DNA from: Phaeospirillum sp.
GTDB taxonomy: Bacteria > Pseudomonadota > Alphaproteobacteria > Rhodospirillales > Magnetospirillaceae
Length of the DNA stretch: 64,000 nt
Reading direction: 5' to 3'
Assembly: GCA_030651575.1 (NCBI GenBank)
Contig: JAUSFB010000032.1
Location: 520,001-584,000, forward strand
Shown here: piece by piece, positions 20,368-29,726 of the stretch
Layout of the letters: every line of letters starts with the position of its first letter
Position numbering within the stretch: the first letter of the stretch is position 1
Position numbers and translations under genes: made by a program
The notes under the pieces: generated by a model
Seen by the model: the letters and a program-made list of their open reading frames with translations, nothing else
What the model was told of the DNA's origin: nothing
Database searches by the model: none

Positions 20368-20884
20368 TCCGGTCGCCGAATGCGGGGGGACGCATCCGGA
20401 GAAGTCAGGCGCATCGCTCGGGGGGGCAAGCGGTGCGTCGGTCGGTCGGCGGGGAGTTCAAATCCGCCGGGTGCGAGACGGGTGTTGGCAGGGAGCGCAA
20501 ACTTACCGCCGGAACGCCGTCTCTAACCTTACAAGCCAGAGCATGCCAGGAGCGAGGTTACCGCAGTATTTCGGTGCGGTTAAACTTTAGTAATGATCCC
20601 TCCCCGTCTCCACGAAACCGACGGTAATCATCTGAAATAACTTGCTGTTTCCACCTCCCGCAGTCTTGACAGCGTGGTAATCCCACTTAAATCAGCAGTA
20701 CCGGGGACGCCGTCCGGGTCCCTGGGCGCGTGCTGCGTCTGGCGGGCGCGGGTGTGTGCCGGTCGCCGTGGAGGCATGGTTTTCCCGGCACTGCGCCGTT
20801 CATCGGCTGCATCCCGCCCCTTCCGCCACCAGGCCCGACCGCCTTGCAGTTCGCGAGGTGAAAACCTGTCGATGGAGGAATGCC

Positions 20885-21355
20885 ATGAATCGCATGATGG
20901 TTCCAAAGGGTCGTGGCCCGTTGGCCAGTCGCGACGCCCCCTTCTTCGCGCTGCAACGGGGCATCAACCGTATGTTCGACGATCTCTGGCATGGCGTTGA
21001 CATGCCGGCCGTGTTCACCGGCCATCGCTTCCCCAGTCTGGAGGTCCATGACCAGGACAAGGAGGTCAAGGTGAGCGCCGAACTGCCCGGCCTGACCGAA
21101 AAGGATGTGGATCTCACCTTGGAGAACGGAATCCTGACCCTGAAGGGTGAAAAGAAGTCCGAAACCACCGAAACCACCGAACACGGCGTGATGTCCGAAC
21201 GGTGGTATGGCCGCTTCGAACGCTCTGTCGCGGTGGACGGGATCGACGAAGACGCCGTCACCGCCAGCTTCGAGAACGGCATCCTCACCGTCACCCTGCC
21301 CAAGAGCGAGCGGCAGAAGGAAGCCGTTCACAAGATTCCCATCGCCGCCAAGTGA
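20885..21355 (+). CDS. Hsp20/alpha-crystallin family small heat shock protein
   Basis: FPSLEVHDQDKEVKVSAELPGLTEKDVDLTLENGILTLKGEKKSE...ASFENGILTVTLPKSER; SD tggagga, ATG at 20885. Confidence 0.93.
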   Translation: MNRMMVPKGRGPLASRDAPFFALQRGINRMFDDLWHGVDMPAVFTGHRFPSLEVHDQDKEVKVSAELPGLTEKDVDLTLENGILTLKGEKKSETTETTEHGVMSERWYGRFERSVAVDGIDEDAVTASFENGILTVTLPKSERQKEAVHKIPIAAK

Positions 21356-21465
21356 GCCCCCTTTAGGAGGGCGGATACGCCTCTGGGTGCATCCGCCCTC
21401 GCTCTTGTGCTACACTGGCCCCCCGATGACGCCGGAACAGGACGTCACTACGAGGGAGGTCGGCC

Positions 21466-21732
21466 ATGTTGAGTCTGGAAGACTGCATCGCCTTCAGCGG
21501 GTTGACGCGCGAGCAAGTGGACGCCGTCGCTTGCCACGAACATCTGCCCCTGATTATTATCGCCGAATGGGCCGAAAGCATGCTGGAGACCGAGGACGGT
21601 TGCACCATGGTCGAAGCGATCCTGGCCGAGGAAGTCGCCGCCGCCGGCATCCATCACCGGGACCGGGCCGATGAATGGAGCCATGCCCTGGAGGATTTCC
21701 GCCGGGAACACAGCCACGACATTCATCACTGA
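21466..21732 (+). CDS. hypothetical small protein (88 aa)
   Basis: ORF with RBS gggaggt; MLSLEDCIAFSGLTREQVDAVACHEHLP... Confidence 0.65.
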   Translation: MLSLEDCIAFSGLTREQVDAVACHEHLPLIIIAEWAESMLETEDGCTMVEAILAEEVAAAGIHHRDRADEWSHALEDFRREHSHDIHH

Positions 21733-21779
21733 CGGGCCGTGCGCCCCTTCAAGACCGCCGCCTCGAAACAACCCCGGCG

Positions 21780-24524
21780 TCAGTCCCGCGCCCCGACCCG
21801 ATCGACCATCTTCAGGTGGATGACCGCCTGTTCGGTCGGTTGCGGACGGCCGAACAGGTAGCCCTGGACGAAGTCGCAGCCATGGGTCCGCAGGAAGTCG
21901 GCCTGCTCCTCGGTCTCGACCCCCTCGGCCACCACCTCAAGCGACAGCGCCTTGGCCATGTTGATGATGGCGAGGCAAATGGCGGCCCCTTCCCGCTCGT
22001 GCGGCAAGTCGATCACGAAGGACCGGTCGATCTTCAGCACGTTGAGCGGGAAGCTCTTGAGATAGCTGAGGCTGGAATAACCGGTTCCAAAATCGTCGAT
22101 ACTCAATTTGATGCCGATGGCCCGCAGCCGGCCGAGGGCGCCACGGACATCGGCCACATCGCCCATCAACATGCTTTCGGTCAACTCCAGCTCCAGCAGA
22201 TCGGCCGGAATGCCGAACTCGACCAGCAGAGCCTCGATCTCGGCCACCAGCCCCGGATTGCGCAACTGCACCGCCGACAGGTTAACCGCCACCGGCACCA
22301 ATTGCCGGCCTTCCGACCGCCATTGCCTCAAAACCCCCAACACTTGGCGCATGACCGTCAGCCCGATGGCGCTGATCAGCCCGGCATCCTCGGCCACCGG
22401 AATGAACTGAGCCGGCGGCACCATGCCAAGCTCCCTGCTATTCCAACGCGCCAGCGCCTCGAAACCGATGACGGCGCCGCCGACAAAAGCGAATTTCGGC
22501 TGGAGATGGATGATGATCTCATCGTCCTTGATGGCCCGGCGCAGTTTAGCCTCCAGCCGCCGCCGCTCGACCAGTTGCTGATCCATGGCGGCGGTAAAAA
22601 GCTGATAGCCCAACCGGCCGCGTTCCTTGGCCTGATACATGGCGATATCGGCCTTGCGGATCAGCGTCTCGGCATCGATGCCGTCATCGGGCGCCATGGT
22701 GATGCCGATGGAGCAACCAACCTCGACCACCTGATCGTGGATCGCGAACGGCTCGGACATCATGGACAGAATCTGCTTGGCCATATCCTCGACCTCATCG
22801 CGGGCGACGATGCCGGGAGCCAGCAGGATGAACTCGTCGCCGCCGTGGCGGCAAACCGTGTTGCGGCCACCTTCGATGGTCCGCAGCCGATCCGCCACCA
22901 GCCTTAGCAACTGGTCGCCGAAACTGTGTCCCAGCAGATCATTGACGAATTTGAAGTTATCGAGATCGATGAACAGCAGGCAGACGCGACTGCCCTCGGC
23001 GGCCTCCGCCAGCGCCTCCTGCAACTTTTCATGCAGCACCGGCCGGTTGGCCAGCCCGGTCAGCGGGTCATGCCGGGCCAGAAAGCGGATATTGGACTCG
23101 GCCTCCTTGCGCGCCGTGATGTCGCGCAGAAAGCCGGAATAGAACCGACGGCCGTGGAACATGAAGGTGGCCAGCGACACCTCGACCGGGAACAGGCTGT
23201 CATCCTTGCGCTGGGCCATCTGTTCGAGGGGCTGGGTGCGCAGGCTGATATTGCCGCCCGCGCCAAGATGGGACAGGATGGCCAGATGCCGGTCTCGCAT
23301 ATGCTCGGGCATCAACAGGCCGAGATTGCCGCCCAGCGCCTCCTCCACCGAATAGCCGAACATGCGGAAAGCGCCACGGTTCCAGTAGACGATCCGGCCG
23401 CCATCGTCGATTACCACCATGGCGTCCACGGTACTTTCGGCCACCAGACGGAATTTCTCCTCGGATTCGCCAAGGTCGGTCAACAAGCCCTCGACCCGCG
23501 CGGTCATGGAATTGAAGGATCGCGCCAGCGCCCCGATTTCGTCGTCGGAGTCGATCTTGGCCCGACGGCCAAGGTCGCCGGCCTCGACCGCGCGGACCGC
23601 GTCCCCCAGATGAATCAGCGGCTCCACGATGACGCGGCGGGAATAAATGATCATCACCCCGGCGCCCAGGCCGGCGAACAGCAAGACCAGGGCAACGATG
23701 GCCGCGGTCTCGATCGGCAGCCTCAGGGCCGAGGCCAGGGGCTGTTCCACCACCACCACAAAGCGGCGGCTGCCGACCACCATCGGCTCGGTCGTGATCA
23801 GGGACCAGCCTCCGGACAACCCCCTGGAGAATCCTTCGGCCGGCGCCGGGATCACCGTGGTGTTGGACAGCACGACCGAGGGATTACCATGGGCGATCAC
23901 ATGGCCGCGACTGTCGAGAACATAGGCGTTGAGATCCGGCAAGCCGGGCTGCGGCGCCGTCATCTCCCAGACCCGGCGAAAGCGGGCCTCGACCACCAAC
24001 AACCCCTCGACCTCACCGCTGAGGGGAACCAGGGCGGGAACCGCGAGCCCGATCACCGGCTCGTTGGTGGCCTCGTCATACCGCACATTGCCCAGGGCCG
24101 TCGTACGCGACACCATCGCGGTGGTCACTTCCGGCAGGTGCGCCAGGGAGGTCGAGCCGCCCGAGGCCCTGGCCTTATACCGGCTGGCATGGGCCAGAAC
24201 CTTGCCGCCGCCATCCAGGATGGAGACCTGGACGAACATCGGCTCGAAGGCCAAAAGCCCACTCGCCAGGTCCCGGCGCTCGCCCTCGTCAAGCCTCACC
24301 AACCCCCGTTGACGGGCCGGTCCATCCAGTTCCAGCACCATCGCGCCCAGGTAGTTGCGGAACTCGGCGATGATGCCCCGTCCCACCTGCTTCTGAATGG
24401 CCAGACTCTGGCTCTCCTGAAGCCGGAACGTGGTCAGCGCCAAGGCCGCCCCGGCCAGCAGCAGGGGCAGCAACGCCATGCCTGTAAAGGCCAGAAACAG
24501 CTTGCGGCGAAGGCTATCGCGCAC
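21780..24524 (-). CDS. membrane sensor with HAMP, PAS, GGDEF and EAL domains
   Basis: TM near N-terminus, HAMP-like region, IVYWNRGAFRMFGYSVEEALG (PAS), CRHGGDEFILLAPG, GFEALARW, DDFGTGYSSLSYLK; likely GTG start at 24524. Confidence 0.9.
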   Translation of the reverse strand: MRDSLRRKLFLAFTGMALLPLLLAGAALALTTFRLQESQSLAIQKQVGRGIIAEFRNYLGAMVLELDGPARQRGLVRLDEGERRDLASGLLAFEPMFVQVSILDGGGKVLAHASRYKARASGGSTSLAHLPEVTTAMVSRTTALGNVRYDEATNEPVIGLAVPALVPLSGEVEGLLVVEARFRRVWEMTAPQPGLPDLNAYVLDSRGHVIAHGNPSVVLSNTTVIPAPAEGFSRGLSGGWSLITTEPMVVGSRRFVVVVEQPLASALRLPIETAAIVALVLLFAGLGAGVMIIYSRRVIVEPLIHLGDAVRAVEAGDLGRRAKIDSDDEIGALARSFNSMTARVEGLLTDLGESEEKFRLVAESTVDAMVVIDDGGRIVYWNRGAFRMFGYSVEEALGGNLGLLMPEHMRDRHLAILSHLGAGGNISLRTQPLEQMAQRKDDSLFPVEVSLATFMFHGRRFYSGFLRDITARKEAESNIRFLARHDPLTGLANRPVLHEKLQEALAEAAEGSRVCLLFIDLDNFKFVNDLLGHSFGDQLLRLVADRLRTIEGGRNTVCRHGGDEFILLAPGIVARDEVEDMAKQILSMMSEPFAIHDQVVEVGCSIGITMAPDDGIDAETLIRKADIAMYQAKERGRLGYQLFTAAMDQQLVERRRLEAKLRRAIKDDEIIIHLQPKFAFVGGAVIGFEALARWNSRELGMVPPAQFIPVAEDAGLISAIGLTVMRQVLGVLRQWRSEGRQLVPVAVNLSAVQLRNPGLVAEIEALLVEFGIPADLLELELTESMLMGDVADVRGALGRLRAIGIKLSIDDFGTGYSSLSYLKSFPLNVLKIDRSFVIDLPHEREGAAICLAIINMAKALSLEVVAEGVETEEQADFLRTHGCDFVQGYLFGRPQPTEQAVIHLKMVDRVGARD

Positions 24525-25512
24525 TGTTGCTCTCCCCACCGCGAAACAGCTCGGCTTGGCGCAGATAGCTTTCCGCGATATCGACCCCCAACCGCTGGGC
24601 CGTTTCCAGGTTGATGGACAGCCGGAACTCGGCGGTCTCAATGGGAAGATCCCCGGCCGGAGTCCCCGCCAGAACCTGCACGGCGATCCGCGCCCCCTGA
24701 CGGCCAAGCGCCACCAGATCAAGCCCGTAGGACATCAAGGCCCCGTTGATGACGCCCCGGCGGTCAACCGTGGTGACAGGAATGCCAAGCCCCATGCTGG
24801 CCTTGAGAATTTGCGGCAAATACGACGCCACCAGGGCATCGGTGGGGACAAAAAAGGCGTCGACCTCACGCGGCAGGGACGCCAGAACCTCTTCCAACTC
24901 GGCTACATTGCGGACATGGCGCAGGTCAAGGGTAATTCCCAACTCGTGGGCCACCGGCTTGATACGCTCCACCGACAGGCGTGGGCTGATGTCATCGGGA
25001 TTATAGGGGACAACCACCGTGCGGATCTTCGGCACGATGGTCTTCAACCACTGCAACCGCAGCGGCTCCTGAATCCCAAAGGTGACGCCGGTGGCGTTAC
25101 GGCCGGGGCGCCCCAGGCTGTCGGCCAGCCCAGCTCCGACCGGATCGCTGGCGGGCGCGAAAACCAGGGGAATGCCCGCTGCCTGAGCGGCGCGATGCCC
25201 AGCCTTGGCCGCCGGAGTCGATAAGGCCAGCAGCAGATCAGGCTTCAGCCCCACCAGCCGCCGCGCCTCTTCCTCCAGCGCGTCTCCCAGCAGGGGGCCT
25301 CGATAGAAATAGGTGACCCGCCTGCCTTCCTCGTAACCGTACTGGGACAGACCAGCCTTGAAGCCATCCAGGGACAGTTCCGCGATCCGACCATGGTTAA
25401 GGACCCCGATCACGACATCCTTCTGACGGAGGACGCCCATCGCCTGGAGCAACAGCGCCAACGCCAGCACCGCCACCACGCCCAACATGGCCAATACCCA
25501 CCGCAATCGCAT
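24514..25512 (-). CDS. ABC-transporter substrate-binding-like protein (PF04392 type)
   Basis: Signal/TM start; KDVVIGVLNHGRIAELSLDGFKAGLSQYGYEEGRRVTYFYR...PLVFAPASDPVGAGL. Confidence 0.82.
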   Translation of the reverse strand: MRLRWVLAMLGVVAVLALALLLQAMGVLRQKDVVIGVLNHGRIAELSLDGFKAGLSQYGYEEGRRVTYFYRGPLLGDALEEEARRLVGLKPDLLLALSTPAAKAGHRAAQAAGIPLVFAPASDPVGAGLADSLGRPGRNATGVTFGIQEPLRLQWLKTIVPKIRTVVVPYNPDDISPRLSVERIKPVAHELGITLDLRHVRNVAELEEVLASLPREVDAFFVPTDALVASYLPQILKASMGLGIPVTTVDRRGVINGALMSYGLDLVALGRQGARIAVQVLAGTPAGDLPIETAEFRLSINLETAQRLGVDIAESYLRQAELFRGGESNSAR

Positions 25513-25731
25513 TCGGGAACCCTTCTCACCTCTGACGCATAGGGCGTACGGGCGGGAAAACTAGACGATAGTCATGGTATGATTAGGTGATCATCAGCCA
25601 CTATATCAAGTCTGGAACCTGGTTTCCGCGCATCATTCGCGCCCCGTCGCCACGATGTCAGGCGGCGGCGAGAAATGTGTTGCTACTTTGTACTCATCCG
25701 TCCTATGTTTGTTCCGACACGGGAGGTGCAG

Positions 25732-25932
25732 ATGGACAATTCACTGGAATATGCCGCACGCGAAATGGTTGCTTATTTCGGCAGTCAGGCCGTGGATATC
25801 GCGACGCGACGAGCCGAGGATCTGGCGCGGCGCGGCGAATGGCGAGCCCAGGACCGCGCCATGCTGATGCTGAACCAGATTGAAAACATGACCACGCGCT
25901 GCACCCGGGACGGACAGGGCGGCTGCCTGTAA
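25732..25932 (+). CDS. hypothetical small protein (66 aa)
   Basis: RBS gggagg; MDNSLEYAAREMVAYFGSQAVDIATRRAEDL...; TAATG overlap with next gene. Confidence 0.6.
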   Translation: MDNSLEYAAREMVAYFGSQAVDIATRRAEDLARRGEWRAQDRAMLMLNQIENMTTRCTRDGQGGCL

Positions 25933-26231
25933 TGGGACACAAAGCAGGAGTGAGCCACGAGCAGGCGGAGGTCATCGCGCTCCGGGCGCTGGCTTGGCTG
26001 ATCACCGACGAAAATCTTGCCGGGCGTTTTCTTTCCCTGACCGGCTGCGATGGCGAATCCCTGCGCCAACGGGCCGGGCAGCCAGAGGTTCTCGGCTCGG
26101 TCCTCGACTTCTTGATGTCGGACGAACAGGCCCTGCTGGACTTCGCCCAATCGGCCGAGATCGCCCCCGAAGTCATCGGGCGGGCCAGGCATCGATTGCC
26201 CGGCGCCATGTTCCAAGCCGATCATCATTGA
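25932..26231 (+). CDS. DUF3572 family protein
   Basis: EQAEVIALRALAWLITDENLAGRFLSLTG...VLDFLMSDEQALLDFAQ. Confidence 0.75.
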   Translation: MGHKAGVSHEQAEVIALRALAWLITDENLAGRFLSLTGCDGESLRQRAGQPEVLGSVLDFLMSDEQALLDFAQSAEIAPEVIGRARHRLPGAMFQADHH

Positions 26232-26308
26232 AACATCGGGCCAAGCCCGGCCACAATGCCCCCCGACACCGGGTCCCGGTGATCGAATCCGGTCACCGGG
26301 CGTCGGTC

Positions 26309-26345
26309 CGCCTTGGCTTTTCGACTCGCCAAGGCGCGGGTTTTT
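26309..26345 (+). terminator. intrinsic terminator
   Basis: cgccttggc/gccaaggcg 9-bp stem, then cgggttttt. Confidence 0.7.
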
Positions 26346-26361
26346 GTTTCAGGAGATGGGC

Positions 26362-27216
26362 ATGTCGCGTTGGATCAGGGTCGGAGTGATTGCCGTTGGC
26401 GTGATTGCCGCCCCCGCCATGGGGTGGTGCGCCTCGTCCCAGGCGAAGTCACCGCCGGCGGATGCTCCGATCCAGGCCGCCATCGCGGTGGATAACTTTG
26501 TCCTGGTGGAAAGGGCTCCGGTCCGGAACGGCTTTTCCCCATTCAATATCGAAGCCACCGGGCTGCTGCCGGCGCCACGCAAGCGGGAAAGCTTCACACC
26601 CTCCGAGGATGAGCACTTCTACACCTTGCGCCGCACTGTAGAGCGTTTTCTTCACCGCAAGGAAATCCCCCAGGGCTGGTTCAAATCCAACGAAGCCAAA
26701 ATCGCATTCGAATCGGAACTGAGCCGCTTCCGCGCCCCCGATGGCGTCGCCTATGCGGTGGAGGGAGAATTGGTGGTGCACGGCGGCTCAGTCATCCCGC
26801 TGGGGCTGAACCTGACCGTACCGCCCAACGGCGCCGTTTTTCGCTACTCCGCCGGATTGATCGTCGCCGATCAGATCGTGATGATGAAGGAAGGTCTGCT
26901 GGATCAGACCAACCACAAGGCCGGCTGGATGGTCGCACTGCGCCCCAGCGGCGCCGACGCCGCCATTCCGGTTCGGGCCGTGTTCGCCGTGCGGGCCGAA
27001 GGCGGCGACCCCGAGGCCAACCGCAAGGCCCTGGCCACGGTCGCCGCGACGCTCACCAGTTCCAGCGATGGCCGCCCCGCAGTCGCGGAGCGAGCCAACG
27101 ACGCCAGTGAATGGCTGAAGCCCGTGCCGTCATTTATCCGGCCAGGGCAATCCGCCGCCGGGGGCAAGGCGGAAAAGCCCGCCAAGGCGGACAAGGAGAA
27201 GAAGGGCGGTCATTAA
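26362..27216 (+). CDS. secreted hypothetical protein
   Basis: Signal peptide MSRWIRVGVIAVGVIAAPAMGWCA; 285 aa ORF with good coding character. Confidence 0.7.
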   Translation: MSRWIRVGVIAVGVIAAPAMGWCASSQAKSPPADAPIQAAIAVDNFVLVERAPVRNGFSPFNIEATGLLPAPRKRESFTPSEDEHFYTLRRTVERFLHRKEIPQGWFKSNEAKIAFESELSRFRAPDGVAYAVEGELVVHGGSVIPLGLNLTVPPNGAVFRYSAGLIVADQIVMMKEGLLDQTNHKAGWMVALRPSGADAAIPVRAVFAVRAEGGDPEANRKALATVAATLTSSSDGRPAVAERANDASEWLKPVPSFIRPGQSAAGGKAEKPAKADKEKKGGH

Positions 27217-27222
27217 TCTCGG

Positions 27223-28959
27223 TCACACATACCCCAGTCGAAGCGCCCCCCAATGGTGGCCATTAACGGTGATCGGGGCCGAGACATCAAGCATCAGCGC
27301 CTGTCTGCCGCCCCCCATGTCGCGGCGATAGCTTTGCACCGTGAACGGATTGGTCGAGCGCGCCGCCTTGATTCCGACCTCGTCGTCGAAGATGCGGCGA
27401 TTGCGGCAATTGGCAGCGTTCCAGGCGCTGTCACGGCCCTGGGGCTGCGAGAATTTGGCGTTGTGGGTCGGCAGGTAGCCGTTGCGGTCGACGGCGGCGC
27501 AAAACACAACCCGCTCGTTGCCAGCCAGGATAGCGTCCTGGATGGCCGGCAGCACCCGATCGGTGAACTCGGAGAACCGTGTGGTCCGCTGAAGCGGATC
27601 GGTACCGTCGACCGGACGATACTGCTCGTCGAACAGGTTTTCCATGGAGATGGTCCCCTGGGCGATCTCGCGCTCGAACAGGCCGGAAATCTCTCGGACG
27701 GCATCGCGGACCATGGCCACGAACGGCGTCTCGGCAGTTTCGATGCCGGCCTCGGCGGTCAGCACCACCAACCGCTCCCCGGCGCCCAACAGATCTTGAA
27801 GCCGGACCCGCGCGCCATCGAGACGCCCGCGAAACGCCTCCAGTCCCGCCGCCGCCGTATCGATTTCGGCGATCATCTCGGATGAGCGGTCATGGATGGC
27901 GGAAGCGTCGTTCGCCACCAGCCCGACCCGGCTGGTGATATCGGAGAGCGACATGCGGATCTGGTCGATGGCGTCGGCGATGGCGGAGGTCTCGGCGGTC
28001 AGGCCGCCGGCGCGGTCGGCGCTCTGATCGCCCTGCTCCACCAGCCGGCCGGCGGTGGCGGTCAATCCCTCCAGGGTTTTACGGATTTCGGCGCTGGCGG
28101 AGCCCGCCTTGCGCGACAGTTCCTTGACCTCTCCCGCCACGACGGCAAAGCCCCTGCCGTGTTCGCCGGCCCGCGCCGATTCGATGGTGGCGTTCAGCGC
28201 CAACAGATTGGTCTGTCGGGCGATAGTGCCGATGCCATGGGCGACTCCGACCACATTGCCCATGGCGTCTTGCAGCTCCAACAGCAGGCCGCGACCGTCG
28301 GTGACCATGCGGACCACCTCGTCGATATCGCCCAGGGAGCCACGCACCCGGCTTTGCGAGTGCTCCGCCTCGGACGAGGCCGCCCGCGCTCCGCTCAGGG
28401 TGTCGTCCACCGCGTTGACGATCCGCTCGTTGCTGGCTGACAGATCGCGGATGCCCCGTTGCAAACCGGCCAGCAGGACATGCTGCCCGGCGATATTGGT
28501 GGCGACTTCGTCGATATCCTCGGCAATCTCGATCATCTGCTTGCCGATGCCACCGGTTTCGCGCGCGAAGGCCGTGACGATCTCGGCCTCTTCCTGGCGG
28601 ATCCGCAGCAGCGATGTGACGCAAAAACAAACAATGCGCGCCAGCGGCCGCACCGTCGCCAATGACCCGGCAATTCCGAAATTGATCAGCCGCTGGCCCT
28701 CGAAATCGACGCCCATATTGACGCCTTCGCGCATAGCCGAGGACCGGGCAGCCTCTTCCTTGGTGACGCCGTATTCATCCATCTCACCGCGCATGATGCG
28801 GGCCGCGATGTCGTGGGTGGAGCCGATCCGCTCGCGCAGGCTGGAGGCGACGATCCGCCCCTCCTCGCCCATGAAGCTGCAAACCAGCCCCAATTCGCTG
28901 GAGAACACATCGCACAGCTCTTGTCCGAACCGGACATCGAATTCAACGCTCATGGCCAT
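27223..28959 (-). CDS. soluble methyl-accepting chemotaxis protein with N-terminal sugar-diacid-recognition-like domain
   Basis: [22 protein letters not shown]...[22 protein letters not shown] (Diacid_rec-like) and MCP hairpin [35 protein letters not shown]; no TM segments seen. Confidence 0.85.
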   Translation of the reverse strand: MAMSVEFDVRFGQELCDVFSSELGLVCSFMGEEGRIVASSLRERIGSTHDIAARIMRGEMDEYGVTKEEAARSSAMREGVNMGVDFEGQRLINFGIAGSLATVRPLARIVCFCVTSLLRIRQEEAEIVTAFARETGGIGKQMIEIAEDIDEVATNIAGQHVLLAGLQRGIRDLSASNERIVNAVDDTLSGARAASSEAEHSQSRVRGSLGDIDEVVRMVTDGRGLLLELQDAMGNVVGVAHGIGTIARQTNLLALNATIESARAGEHGRGFAVVAGEVKELSRKAGSASAEIRKTLEGLTATAGRLVEQGDQSADRAGGLTAETSAIADAIDQIRMSLSDITSRVGLVANDASAIHDRSSEMIAEIDTAAAGLEAFRGRLDGARVRLQDLLGAGERLVVLTAEAGIETAETPFVAMVRDAVREISGLFEREIAQGTISMENLFDEQYRPVDGTDPLQRTTRFSEFTDRVLPAIQDAILAGNERVVFCAAVDRNGYLPTHNAKFSQPQGRDSAWNAANCRNRRIFDDEVGIKAARSTNPFTVQSYRRDMGGGRQALMLDVSAPITVNGHHWGALRLGYV

Positions 28960-29153
28960 CTCCACCTCGGCGGGCGCCTGCCTTGCGGCGATCGTCAAAG
29001 CGTATAATCCACGACATTATTTATGGTCAAGTAATTTTACCACAATACTTTAATGCGATCAAAAACATTGCCGGACGCCATCCCCCCGCCCGACGACGGA
29101 GACGATCAAGCGAGTCGTATATGGCTCGCCAGCATGATGATAGAATGAGCGTC

Positions 29154-29330
29154 ATGAAGAATGAAAAGCAGCCCCGCCCGACGCGCGAGCAGCCACCGGA
29201 GGAATGTCCGGTGAAGGATCGCTGTCGGCGCGCCCGCGCGGCGGTGTGCCTGGACTGCGGCGCCAAACGGCCGCGACGGAAGGCGAAGGCCGAGCCTACT
29301 CCACCGAAACCTTGTCCAGTTGCCCCATGA
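29154..29330 (+). CDS. small Cys-containing basic protein (hypothetical)
   Basis: MKNEKQPRPTREQPPEECPVKDRCRRARAAVCLDCGAKRPRRKAK...; overlaps 3' end of convergent gene. Confidence 0.3.
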   Translation: MKNEKQPRPTREQPPEECPVKDRCRRARAAVCLDCGAKRPRRKAKAEPTPPKPCPVAP

Positions 29331-29670
29331 TGAAGCCGATGATGACCAGCACGAACGGCACCACGAACAACATCCAGACGACGGTATGAATCACGCGATC
29401 GCGTAGCGTGGTGTCCTCGTCGGCATAGGCTCCCGCGACCAGCGGCCGGGCCGCCTCGATCCGGGGGCGCAGGAACACCCAGTAAGCGCCCGCCAGCGCC
29501 ACGCAAGCCAGCACGGTAACGCCCACGATATCGGCCCCGATCCCGGCGGCGCGGTCCAGCTTCACCCCCATGACCATCAACCAGACCGGCGCGGTCAGCC
29601 CCGCCGCCGCCGGGATGATCACGGCGCACAGAGTGGCAAAGACGGCAAGCGGAGACCTGGGAAGACGCAT
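29296..29670 (-). CDS. small integral membrane protein, unknown function
   Basis: 124 aa with about three hydrophobic helices; located beside the fdh locus. Confidence 0.6.
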   Translation of the reverse strand: MRLPRSPLAVFATLCAVIIPAAAGLTAPVWLMVMGVKLDRAAGIGADIVGVTVLACVALAGAYWVFLRPRIEAARPLVAGAYADEDTTLRDRVIHTVVWMLFVVPFVLVIIGFIMGQLDKVSVE

Positions 29671-29726
29671 GAGACCCTCAGAGAATGAAACGTAAAGGAC
29701 ACTAACAGCCTATACTGACGTCGGCA

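Noticed and set aside
20440-20480. tRNA-like T-loop (gagttcaaatccgccgg)
   Set aside because: No acceptor, D or anticodon arms can be built around it; the match is limited to a short T-loop-like string.
22926-24614. 562-aa plus-strand ORF (and 21675-22907) opposite the GGDEF-EAL gene
   Set aside because: Antisense shadow ORFs with His/Gln/Gly-rich composition; the minus strand carries clear GGDEF and EAL motifs.
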